Below are positions 1 to 5,327 of a DNA stretch of 24,696 nt, piece by piece. The translations under genes were made by a program, and so were the position numbers. Position 1 is the stretch's first letter, and every line of letters starts with the position of its first letter. Origin of the DNA: JBEKDJ01 sp050014415 (GTDB lineage Bacteria; Desulfobacterota; BSN033; UBA1163); assembly GCA_050014415.1 (NCBI GenBank), contig JBEKDJ010000034.1, forward strand, positions 1 to 24,696, written 5' to 3'. The notes below the pieces were generated by a model. That model saw only the letters and a list, made by a program, of their open reading frames with translations. It did no database searches and was not told the origin of the DNA.

Positions 1-45
1 TTTCAGATCTTAAATCTACAATCTACGATCTGCAATTAGAGCATA

Positions 46-318
46 ATGAAAGGTACTCTCCTAAAGATTTATCTCCACCCAAAGTCATCCAAAAATGAGG
101 TGGTGGGTCCCTATCGAGATGGTATTAAGGTAAAGGTAACCTCTCCACCGATTGAGGGTAAAGCGAACGAGGCGCTCATTCGGTTCTTGGCCAAGGAGCT
201 TGGGATCTCCCCATCATCCATCGAGATCATCAAAGGCCATCACTCCCGCGAAAAAACATTGAGAATTTCAGGGAACTTCGATCAGAAATTGGTGAAAGAG
301 CTTAGAACCATTAAGTGA
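46..318 (+). CDS. DUF167 / YggU family protein
   Basis: This is a 90-residue protein of the DUF167 (YggU) family, small alpha/beta proteins of unknown molecular function. Seen directly: an N-terminal beta strand (LKIYLHPKSSKN), the family signature around residues 26-45 (IKVKVTSPPIEGKANEALI, with the P-x-x-GKAN core), and the late segment IIKGHHSREKTLRI, which matches the usual 'G-x-x-S-x-x-K' motif. Full family length, so it appears intact. No strong Shine-Dalgarno precedes the ATG; the 45 bases before it are an AT-rich repeat-like stretch. The following gene is tRNA-Sec, more than 300 bp away, so no operon partner is visible downstream. Confidence 0.9.
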   Translation: MKGTLLKIYLHPKSSKNEVVGPYRDGIKVKVTSPPIEGKANEALIRFLAKELGISPSSIEIIKGHHSREKTLRISGNFDQKLVKELRTIK

Positions 319-659
319 ACAGAATATTTTCTGTAGTCGCTTTTGGTCGGTCTTCGGCGACCGGTCATCTTCAATCTTAGTTGAGAACGATTTCATTGAT
401 ATGCTGATGTACTACGTTAGGTAATAGTACTGGCTCAAACATCCTTTCGCATGTTGAATCCTGGGACGGATTGGGAAGCCATAGCCAGACAGATGGCATG
501 AATTTTAATCTAACGGAATAACAAAAGACTCATCCCTCCAGAGACAAAATAGGATTGCACCTCACAGGGGGTAGGCCGCAAGATGGTTTCTCCTTGTTGG
601 ACTTAGCCGATAACTCAAACTTCTTGACTTTAAAGAGAAAATCCTTTAGTCTGGAATCT
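319..659. other. Intergenic gap before tRNA-Sec
   Basis: These 341 bases hold no convincing gene. A short hairpin (GGTCG, seven-base loop, CGACC) lies near 341-357 but has no T-run, so it is not a clear terminator. Minus-strand open frames across 530-856 and 630-1358 read through the tRNA and tatA and are judged spurious. The last 40 bases may contain the tRNA promoter. Confidence 0.5.
624..652 (+). promoter_or_regulatory. Possible promoter for tRNA-Sec
   Basis: TTGACT at 624-629 resembles a -35 box. Either TTTAGT (645-650, 15-bp spacer) or TAGTCT (647-652, 17-bp spacer) could serve as a weak -10, placing the start site very near the tRNA 5' end at 660. The -10 is poor, so this is tentative. 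Confidence 0.35.
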
Positions 660-753
660 GGAAGTGGATAGGTCCTGGTGGGTCTCCTGGACTTCAAATC
701 CAGTGGCGGGCAGAAATGTCCGTGGTGGGTTCGATTCCCATGCACTTCCGCCA
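660..753 (+). tRNA. selC: tRNA-Sec (anticodon UCA), CCA encoded
   Basis: The 94-nt sequence folds as a bacterial selenocysteine tRNA. The acceptor is GGAAGTG pairing with CACTTCC, followed by G and an encoded CCA. The anticodon arm CTGGA-CTTCAAA-TCCAG carries TCA at 694-696. A long variable arm (CGGGC-agaaat-GTCCG) and the T arm GTGGG-TTCGATT-CCCAT follow. The anticodon-arm core is identical to that of E. coli selC. The eighth acceptor position looks like a G667/G742 mismatch. Its presence implies that the genome decodes UGA as selenocysteine; selA, selB and selD are not in this window. tatA starts 56 bp downstream and may be co-transcribed. Confidence 0.95.
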
Positions 754-809
754 ACGTAAGTAGCTTGACGCATAGAGCAGAGCGTAAAGTGTACAAAAAG
801 GAGAAAAAG

Positions 810-1004
810 ATGCTTGGTGGAGTAGGAATGCCGGAGTTGATTGTTATCCTGGTCATCGTCTTGGTGATTTTTGGCGCTGGAAAACTTCCTCAAATCGGTG
901 AAGGGCTTGGAAAAGGGATTCGAAACTTCAGGAAGTCGACCAAAGATCAAGAAGAGATCGACGTCACTCCCAAGAAGCCTGAAGAGAACTCCGATAAGAA
1001 GTGA
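810..1004 (+). CDS. tatA: Sec-independent protein translocase TatA/TatE
   Basis: A 64-residue TatA-type subunit of the twin-arginine translocase, which forms the membrane channel or patch that moves folded proteins across the inner membrane. Seen: a short N-terminus (MLGGVGMPELIV), one transmembrane helix at about residues 8-22, the hinge FGAGKLPQIGEGLGKGIRNF that defines the family, then a charged hydrophilic tail ending in lysines. The ATG at 810 is chosen because AAGGAG lies at 798-803, seven bases upstream, and because longer readings of this frame would run through the tRNA gene. The gene follows tRNA-Sec closely and ends at a terminator at 1029-1053. tatC is not nearby; many anaerobes scatter their tat genes. 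Confidence 0.95.
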   Translation: MLGGVGMPELIVILVIVLVIFGAGKLPQIGEGLGKGIRNFRKSTKDQEEIDVTPKKPEENSDKK

Positions 1005-1028
1005 ACCCCGCACCATCTTGAAGGAAAG

Positions 1029-1053
1029 GCTCCCTCCCAAGGGAGCACTTTTT
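1029..1053 (+). terminator. Rho-independent terminator after tatA
   Basis: GCTCCCT (1029-1035), loop CCCA, AGGGAGC (1040-1046), followed by ACTTTTT. A 7-bp GC-rich stem plus T-run placed 25 bp after the tatA stop. Confidence 0.85.
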
Positions 1054-1284
1054 GTCAAATCCCAATTCATCCACGTCTCAAGAAAAAGGTTGTCTTGAAA
1101 GGCGCGGATCGAAGAGCCAAAGGCCCTCTCGGAATGGGACACATTGCCGATGTGGGGATCGGTTCGGACCTCGGCTGCAGAGCAGACTAATGTGAAAAGG
1201 TAACCTCCGAGATCGATCCGGATCTCATCCGTCCCGGTCTTAGAAAGACGATTCAAGAGCCTTTGGAAAACCTTAGACAGGATC

Positions 1285-1587
1285 ATGGCGTGGGAGAACT
1301 CCAATCCTCTAGCTGACCGAGTATTCAAACCGATGCATCGATTCATTCTATTCTTCATTCTCTTTTTCCTCGTCTATTATTTCCTCAACTTCTTCATGAA
1401 GATTGTGTTTCCTCCGAGAAAAAAAGTGAACAGAGAATCTGAGCCAGAAGAACTCGTCCAAGATCCTTATTGCCAAACGTACTTCCCCAAAAGGTCCGCA
1501 TTGAAGAAGAGAGTCGCAGGAAGAGATTACTATTTCTGCAGTCGGCCGTGTCTGGAGAAATTCCTTGAAAAGCGGAAATCTAACTAA
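1285..1587 (+). CDS. Small membrane protein with YHS/TRASH-like metal motif
   Basis: A protein of about 100 residues with one hydrophobic helix (about residues 18-38, FILFFILFFLVYYFLNFF) followed by a linker and a C-terminal metal-binding-like module. The module reads DPYCQTYFPK, then GRDYYFCSRPCLEKF, giving C-x(23)-C-x3-C, which resembles YHS/TRASH and PP0621-type domains thought to bind metal. An in-frame Met at 1333 would start directly before the membrane helix and is a plausible alternative start; neither ATG has a strong Shine-Dalgarno. Topology suggests a membrane anchor with a soluble metal-binding tail. The role is unknown; neighbours do not help. Confidence 0.7.
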   Translation: MAWENSNPLADRVFKPMHRFILFFILFFLVYYFLNFFMKIVFPPRKKVNRESEPEELVQDPYCQTYFPKRSALKKRVAGRDYYFCSRPCLEKFLEKRKSN

Positions 1588-1753
1588 CATGATGATTCTC
1601 GCCCCAGAACACAGGAACCACCCGGCCTACTCTCAAAACCACTTTTAGTCATTTCCTATTCTCTCCCTCTTGCCCTCACCCTTCACTTTAGGCGAAATGT
1701 GAGGGTGAATGGATTCAAAATTCGGAGACTAAAGTGTGAACGAGTACAGAGTG

Positions 1754-1782
1754 TTGACAAACAGGAATAATTTGGATATACG
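1754..1782 (+). promoter_or_regulatory. Sigma-70-type promoter for the lipoprotein pair
   Basis: TTGACA at 1754-1759, a 17-bp spacer, TATACG at 1777-1782. The -35 is perfect and the -10 keeps TATA. It lies about 60 bp upstream of the first lipoprotein ATG, with no competing gene between. Confidence 0.7.
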
Positions 1783-1839
1783 TAATCAAAGAGGAGGCTC
1801 TTTACTTATCTTGGTGAAAAAACGAAAGGGGGTGAATGT

Positions 1840-2145
1840 ATGAGTAAACGGCTTTCCACTCTATTGATCATCCTAGTCTTCTTCTCCTTTTCTCTTTCCA
1901 GTTGCAACTATTTCGCCGCACGAAATGAGATGAAAGGTGCAGAACAATCGCTTGCCCAATTGAAAGGAGTGGGAGGAGAGAAAGTGGTTCCGTATGAGTA
2001 CTGTAGCGCCGAGAGTTTTCTAGAGATCTCAAAAATGGAATTCGATCAGAATGATTACAAAGCCGCCAAGGGATTTGCAACACGCTCAAAATCTGCTGCT
2101 GAAGCGGGCTTGGCTGAGGTCAAAGGGGGAAATAGAACCAAGTGA
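1840..2145 (+). CDS. Small DUF4398-like lipoprotein
   Basis: A 101-residue predicted lipoprotein. The N-terminus has a signal peptide with a hydrophobic core (STLLIILVFFSFSL) and a lipobox ending LSSC at about residue 22. The mature part is a short helical domain (AARNEMKGAEQSLAQL, then AESFLEISKMEFDQNDYKAAK) with the pattern of DUF4398-type periplasmic proteins, which look like half of a TPR-like helical pair. A purine-rich GGGGGTG precedes the ATG at 1840. The next gene starts 14 bp after its stop, and that protein's N-terminal part has a similar helical domain (CQYATAEAFLALADHEI), so the two look like related partners at the outer membrane. Confidence 0.8.
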   Translation: MSKRLSTLLIILVFFSFSLSSCNYFAARNEMKGAEQSLAQLKGVGGEKVVPYEYCSAESFLEISKMEFDQNDYKAAKGFATRSKSAAEAGLAEVKGGNRTK

Positions 2146-2159
2146 AAGGAGGAGGGTAA

Positions 2160-2969
2160 ATGATGGAAAGGGACAAGAGATGGATAACATTGATTTTACT
2201 TGTGCTGGGGACAATGATCATCTCAGGTTGTGCAGTTAGCAAAGAGGCAATGATAACCTATAACGAGGCAAAAGACACCTTCCAGAAGGCTACCTTTGTC
2301 AATGCCAAAAAATGTGCGCCTTGCCAGTATGCAACGGCTGAGGCTTTCCTCGCATTGGCAGACCACGAGATTTCCGAAAGGACAAGCGAGAACCATTCTA
2401 AGCATTTTGGAATAAGTGTTAAGACTGTGGAAGAAAAGTCTCTGGAAGCTCTTGAACTTACACCCTGCGAAAAACCGGCACCGCCAGCGCCTCCGGCACC
2501 TCCAGCGCCCCCGGCACCTCCGGAACCTCCAGCCCCCCCCGCGCCACCTACACCACCGCCACCTGAACCCCCACCACCCACGCCACCGGAACCTGCACCT
2601 ACACCACCAGCGCCACCTAGACCGGCTGCGTCTCCGTTGTTTGAAGATATCTATTTTGAAAACAACAAGACAAACATTAATCCCGCGGCCGCCAAAGCAT
2701 TGGATCAGAATGGGATGATCCTGAAGCAGAACCCCGATACGAAAGTGGAAATCGGTGGACACACCGATTCGGCTGGTTCAGATAAGGTGAACCAAATGGT
2801 TTCTGAGAAGAGGGCACAAAGCGCCAAGAAATATATTCAGGATAAATTCAACATCCCAGACGATCGAATGGTTGTCAAGGGTTATGGAAGCAAGAGACCG
2901 ATTGCTGACAACAAGACCGAAGAGGGTCGCGCCAAGAACAGAAGGGTGGAGTTCAGGGTTATTCCGTAG
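2160..2969 (+). CDS. Proline-rich OmpA-family lipoprotein
   Basis: A 269-residue protein built from four parts. First, a signal peptide with lipobox IISGC (Cys24). Second, a helical domain (about residues 28-100) resembling the preceding DUF4398-like lipoprotein. Third, a Pro/Ala/Glu-rich spacer (about 106-157) made of PPAPP-like units. Fourth, a C-terminal OmpA/MotB domain (about 160-269) with IGGHTDSAGS, a downstream SEKRAQSAKKYI helix, KGYGSKRPIADN and a terminal NRRVEFRV. The OmpA domain family binds peptidoglycan through conserved Asp and Arg residues, and both contexts are present here. Role by family: tethering the outer membrane to the cell wall, with the Pro-rich spacer spanning the periplasm. 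Shine-Dalgarno AAAGGAGG is at 2145-2152, and a strong terminator follows at 3001. Confidence 0.9.
   Translation: MMERDKRWITLILLVLGTMIISGCAVSKEAMITYNEAKDTFQKATFVNAKKCAPCQYATAEAFLALADHEISERTSENHSKHFGISVKTVEEKSLEALELTPCEKPAPPAPPAPPAPPAPPEPPAPPAPPTPPPPEPPPPTPPEPAPTPPAPPRPAASPLFEDIYFENNKTNINPAAAKALDQNGMILKQNPDTKVEIGGHTDSAGSDKVNQMVSEKRAQSAKKYIQDKFNIPDDRMVVKGYGSKRPIADNKTEEGRAKNRRVEFRVIP
2475..2624 (+). repeat. Degenerate Pro-rich coding repeat
   Basis: C-rich tandem units of about 6-9 bp encoding PPAP, PPEP and PPTP runs within the OmpA-family lipoprotein. Units are degenerate at third positions, so the repeat is probably kept for protein composition, but such tracts are prone to length change. Long open frames on the opposite strand here (Gly-, Arg- or Trp-rich) are by-products. 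Confidence 0.8.
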
Positions 2970-3000
2970 ATGGAAAAACTTATCTTTTAATGACCATTCT

Positions 3001-3037
3001 AAGGTGGCAGGACTATCTCCCTGCCACCTTGTTTTTT
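3001..3037 (+). terminator. Strong rho-independent terminator after the OmpA lipoprotein
   Basis: A perfect 10-bp stem, AAGGTGGCAG / CTGCCACCTT, with loop GACTATCTCC, followed by GTTTTTTG. It separates the lipoprotein unit from the aldolase gene that starts 22 bp later. Confidence 0.95.
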
Positions 3038-3058
3038 GTCTCTTGAAGGAAGGGAGCA

Positions 3059-3709
3059 ATGAAATTCTTTATCGACACAGCCAACACAGAGGAGATCCGG
3101 AAGGCCTATGACATGGGGGTAATCGACGGCGTCACCACCAATCCTTCCTTAATCTCTAAAGAGAACAGAGATTTCGAATCCCTTATTAAGGAGATCCGTC
3201 AGATCATCCAGGGACTGCCGATTAGCCTGGAGGTCTTAAGTCTCAAGTCTGAGGGGATGGTTGAGGAAGCCCGGAGCCTTGCCAAGCTGGGGGAAAACGT
3301 CGTAGTCAAAATCCCGATAACGGCAGAGGGCTTGAAGGCGATCAGAGTCTTGGTCTCAGAGGGGATTAAGACGAACACCACTCTCGTCTTTTCTCCGACC
3401 CAGGCCCTACTGGCCGCCAAAACCGGAACGACTTATGTCAGCCCTTTTATCGGAAGGCTCGATGACATCTCACAGACGGGAATGGATCTGGTTGAACAGA
3501 TTGTTACCATTTTCGAGAACTATGGGTTTGAATCCGAGGTGATCGTCTCCAGCATTCGTCACCCGATCCACGTGCTGGAAGCCGCCCTCATCGGCGCCGA
3601 CGTCGCGACAATCCCCTACAAAGTGATTGAACAGTTGGTCCACCACCCTCTGACGGACATCGGTATCGAACGGTTTCTTGCTGATTGGAAGAAGGTTCCT
3701 AAGAAATAA
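3059..3709 (+). CDS. fsa: Transaldolase / fructose-6-phosphate aldolase (TalC/MipB type)
   Basis: A 216-residue, full-length member of the short transaldolase family that forms a Schiff base with sugar phosphates. Seen: the N-terminus MKFFIDTANTEEIRKA with Asp6, the VDGVTTNPS-like motif (here VIDGVTTNPSL, with Asn28), the catalytic Lys84 in ENVVVKIP, and the later motifs NTTLVFSPTQAL and YVSPFIGRLDD. In this family the enzyme acts either as transaldolase in the non-oxidative pentose phosphate pathway or as fructose-6-phosphate aldolase; sequence alone does not decide which. An AAGGGAG Shine-Dalgarno precedes the ATG. It lies directly after a terminator, so it needs its own promoter or read-through; none is obvious in the 22 bp between. 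Confidence 0.93.
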   Translation: MKFFIDTANTEEIRKAYDMGVIDGVTTNPSLISKENRDFESLIKEIRQIIQGLPISLEVLSLKSEGMVEEARSLAKLGENVVVKIPITAEGLKAIRVLVSEGIKTNTTLVFSPTQALLAAKTGTTYVSPFIGRLDDISQTGMDLVEQIVTIFENYGFESEVIVSSIRHPIHVLEAALIGADVATIPYKVIEQLVHHPLTDIGIERFLADWKKVPKK

Positions 3710-3732
3710 AGGGTCCCTTTGAATCCTCTCTA

Positions 3733-4173
3733 TTACCCTTCCACTGCGATCTGCTTGGGCGGGACCTCCTCTTTTTTGGGAAGGACGACCCGAAGAACTC
3801 CATCTTTGTAGGACGCCTTGATCTTCCCCAGGTCGATTGTTCTCGGAATGGTGAAGTGCCGGTGGAAGGTTCCATAAGGCCTTTCTATCTGGAGATAATT
3901 AGTGTCGGGCGTCTCTTTGAGAAACTTCCTCTCTCCCTGGATGATCAGTGTATTCTCTTCAACTTTAATATCGATTTCGCTCTGAACCATCTCAGGAAGG
4001 TCCACTTTCAAGACCACCTCATTCTCTATCTCCAGAATGTCGACAGGGGGAGACCACCCTCCCCTGGGCACCTCCTCTTTCCAGATACGGGTAAGGGTTT
4101 CGTCAAAGAGACGAGTCATCCGGTCCTGCATTACCATTAAATCTCTGAACGGCTCCCACTTTATGTGAACCAT
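3733..4173 (-). CDS. Hsp20 / alpha-crystallin small heat-shock protein
   Basis: A 146-residue small heat-shock protein, an ATP-independent holdase. It has an N-terminal helical arm (FRDLMVMQDRMTRLFDET), the alpha-crystallin domain starting at SPPVDILEIENEVVLKVDLP (about residues 41-60), the LIIQGERK strand, RPYGTFHRHFTIP and the signature GVLRVVLPKKEE near the end. The ATG at 4173 is preferred over the upstream in-frame GTG at 4182 because the ribosome site AGGAGGT (complement of 4181-4187) overlaps that GTG and lies seven bases before the ATG. A near-consensus vegetative promoter precedes it. The 3' end converges on the aldolase gene with only 23 bp between them. Confidence 0.95.
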   Translation of the reverse strand: MVHIKWEPFRDLMVMQDRMTRLFDETLTRIWKEEVPRGGWSPPVDILEIENEVVLKVDLPEMVQSEIDIKVEENTLIIQGERKFLKETPDTNYLQIERPYGTFHRHFTIPRTIDLGKIKASYKDGVLRVVLPKKEEVPPKQIAVEG

Positions 4174-4202
4174 ACCTCTCACCTCCTGTAGAAGCTAAAC
4201 AA

Positions 4203-4231
4203 AATATACTTCAATTGATCAGTGATGTCAA
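4203..4231 (-). promoter_or_regulatory. Sigma-70-type promoter for hsp20
   Basis: On the minus strand: TTGACA (complement of 4226-4231), a 17-bp spacer, TATATT (complement of 4203-4208), about 30 bp before the start codon. No CIRCE-type inverted repeat is seen beside it, and the boxes look vegetative rather than heat-shock sigma-32. Confidence 0.8.
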
Positions 4232-4277
4232 CCCGGTAGAATTAACCCATGTTGAGGATTCAAGGATTCAAGTGATC

Positions 4278-4365
4278 AAGGGTTCAAGCCTTTATATTGA
4301 AAACGCCCGGTTTTCAGCTTGACAACATTCCCTCGACCCTGTGAATTCCAGGCTTCTTGAACCCT
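4278..4365. repeat. 88-bp palindromic intergenic element
   Basis: An 11-bp inverted terminal pair, AAGGGTTCAAG (4278-4288) and CTTGAACCCTT (4355-4365), encloses an inner hairpin TGAAAAC/GTTTTCA (4299-4317). Immediately to the left are short direct repeats of GGATTCAAG-like units. It lies just beyond the 3' end of the por-nuo operon and could act as a terminator-like structure, but has no T-run. Confidence 0.6.
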
Positions 4366-4376
4366 TTAGAAGGACG

Positions 4377-5090
4377 CTAACTACGGCAGGTATAACAGGT
4401 ATCAAAAAAGTCTTTCGGGAGTTTTGCCTGCTCCTTGAACTTCTCTAACTGAAACCATGGGGCAAAGTAGTTCCCGCAGACTTTACATTTTTTCATCTTG
4501 AGCGTTCGTTTCCAGCGGAGGATCGTCCGCTCATCCCCCTGTTCCTTCATGCGGATCACATCCACCGGACAGACGACGACACAGGCACCGCAGGCAATAC
4601 AGCTCATCGCCTCTCCCCCAAAAGGAGGGATCATCTCCCTGCGATCTCCCCGGTGGGCAAACTGGATGGCATTGGCCCCGACCACTTCTTCGCACACCCT
4701 CCCACAAAGGCCGCAGAGGATACAGTCCTTTTTTTCCTTCTTGAAACGCACCTGATCGACTCCCATCTCCTTCGCTATGTCCTGAATCAATTTATCATCG
4801 GGACACATGGCCAAGATGAGTTCGATGATCATCTTCCGGGCTCGTAAGACCTTCTCCGTTTTCGTCAACACCTCAATCCCTTCCATCACAGGATAGGTGC
4901 AGGAGGTAGTCATTTTCGTCTTCCCTTTTCTTCCGATCTCCACCAGACAGAGACGGCAGGCACCATAAGGTTTGACGGATTCGTTATAGCAAAGGTGTGG
5001 AATATCAAATCCAACATCCAGCGCAACTTCCAAGATATTTCCGCTCTCTCTCCCTTCAACCGGTTGACCATCAATCACAAAAGGAATCAT
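4377..5090 (-). CDS. 2Fe-2S / 2x[4Fe-4S] electron-transfer subunit (HoxU/NuoG N-terminal type)
   Basis: A 237-residue iron-sulfur protein matching the N-terminal modules of NuoG, HoxU and HndD. The [2Fe-2S] ferredoxin ligands are Cys34, Cys45, Cys48 and Cys64 (CYNESVKPYGACRLC...SC). Two [4Fe-4S] motifs follow, CILCGLCGRVC from Cys123 and CIACGACVVVCP from Cys164. The His-Cys box for the intermediate [4Fe-4S] cluster of NuoG is absent: that region reads LAMCPDDKLIQD. The C-terminus adds CKVC (202-205) and CYTC (232-235), a zinc- or rubredoxin-like pair. The ATG at 5090 is preferred because GAGGAG lies six bases upstream; the in-frame ATG at 5096 touches that site. Last gene of the por-nuo operon; inferred role is passing electrons between ferredoxin and the NuoF flavin. 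Confidence 0.88.
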   Translation of the reverse strand: MIPFVIDGQPVEGRESGNILEVALDVGFDIPHLCYNESVKPYGACRLCLVEIGRKGKTKMTTSCTYPVMEGIEVLTKTEKVLRARKMIIELILAMCPDDKLIQDIAKEMGVDQVRFKKEKKDCILCGLCGRVCEEVVGANAIQFAHRGDRREMIPPFGGEAMSCIACGACVVVCPVDVIRMKEQGDERTILRWKRTLKMKKCKVCGNYFAPWFQLEKFKEQAKLPKDFFDTCYTCRS

Positions 5091-5126
5091 AGACATCTCC
5101 TCATCAATTTCAAATTCGGTAACACG

Positions 5127-5260
5127 TTAGCTGTTTGAAAACTGTAAAATCCTCCTTTATCCCCCTTTTTCAAAGGGGGAACTCTGCGTTTGGCAGGACT
5201 CTCCTCCCTTTGAAAAAGGGAGGTCGGGAGGGATTTAAGAAGGTTGTCCTAAACAGCTAA
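5127..5260. repeat. 134-bp MITE-like element with 10-bp inverted ends
   Basis: Perfect terminal inverted repeats TTAGCTGTTT (5127-5136) and AAACAGCTAA (5251-5260). Inside are nested palindromes: AAATCCTCC against GGGAGGGATTT, and the hairpins CCCCCTTTTTCAAAGGGGG and CCTCCCTTTGAAAAAGGGAGG. It contains no gene. It lies between the NuoF-like and Fe-S subunit genes, so it would fold in their mRNA. The octamer TCAAATTC occurs on both sides (5110 and 5269 areas), but an exact target duplication is not certain. Confidence 0.75.
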
Positions 5261-5327
5261 ATTGATATCAAATTCCAAACTTCAAATGTCTGCTTACAAA
5301 AGCAAGTGCAATTTGCAATCTGCTGTT

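Noticed and set aside
530..856. Minus-strand frame reading HGNRTHHGHF
   Set aside because: This is the antisense translation of tRNA-Sec, a common false protein.
630..1358. 242-codon minus-strand frame
   Set aside because: It runs antisense through tRNA-Sec, tatA and its terminator and shows no family motifs. The part at 1060-1286 is otherwise gene-free, but no ribosome site or similarity supports it.
2223..2762. Arg/Trp-rich and Gly-rich minus-strand frames
   Set aside because: They are shadows of the Pro-rich codon repeat in the OmpA lipoprotein.
3709..3725. AAAGGGTCCCTTT palindrome after the aldolase gene as terminator
   Set aside because: Short stem with no loop space and no T-run in either direction.
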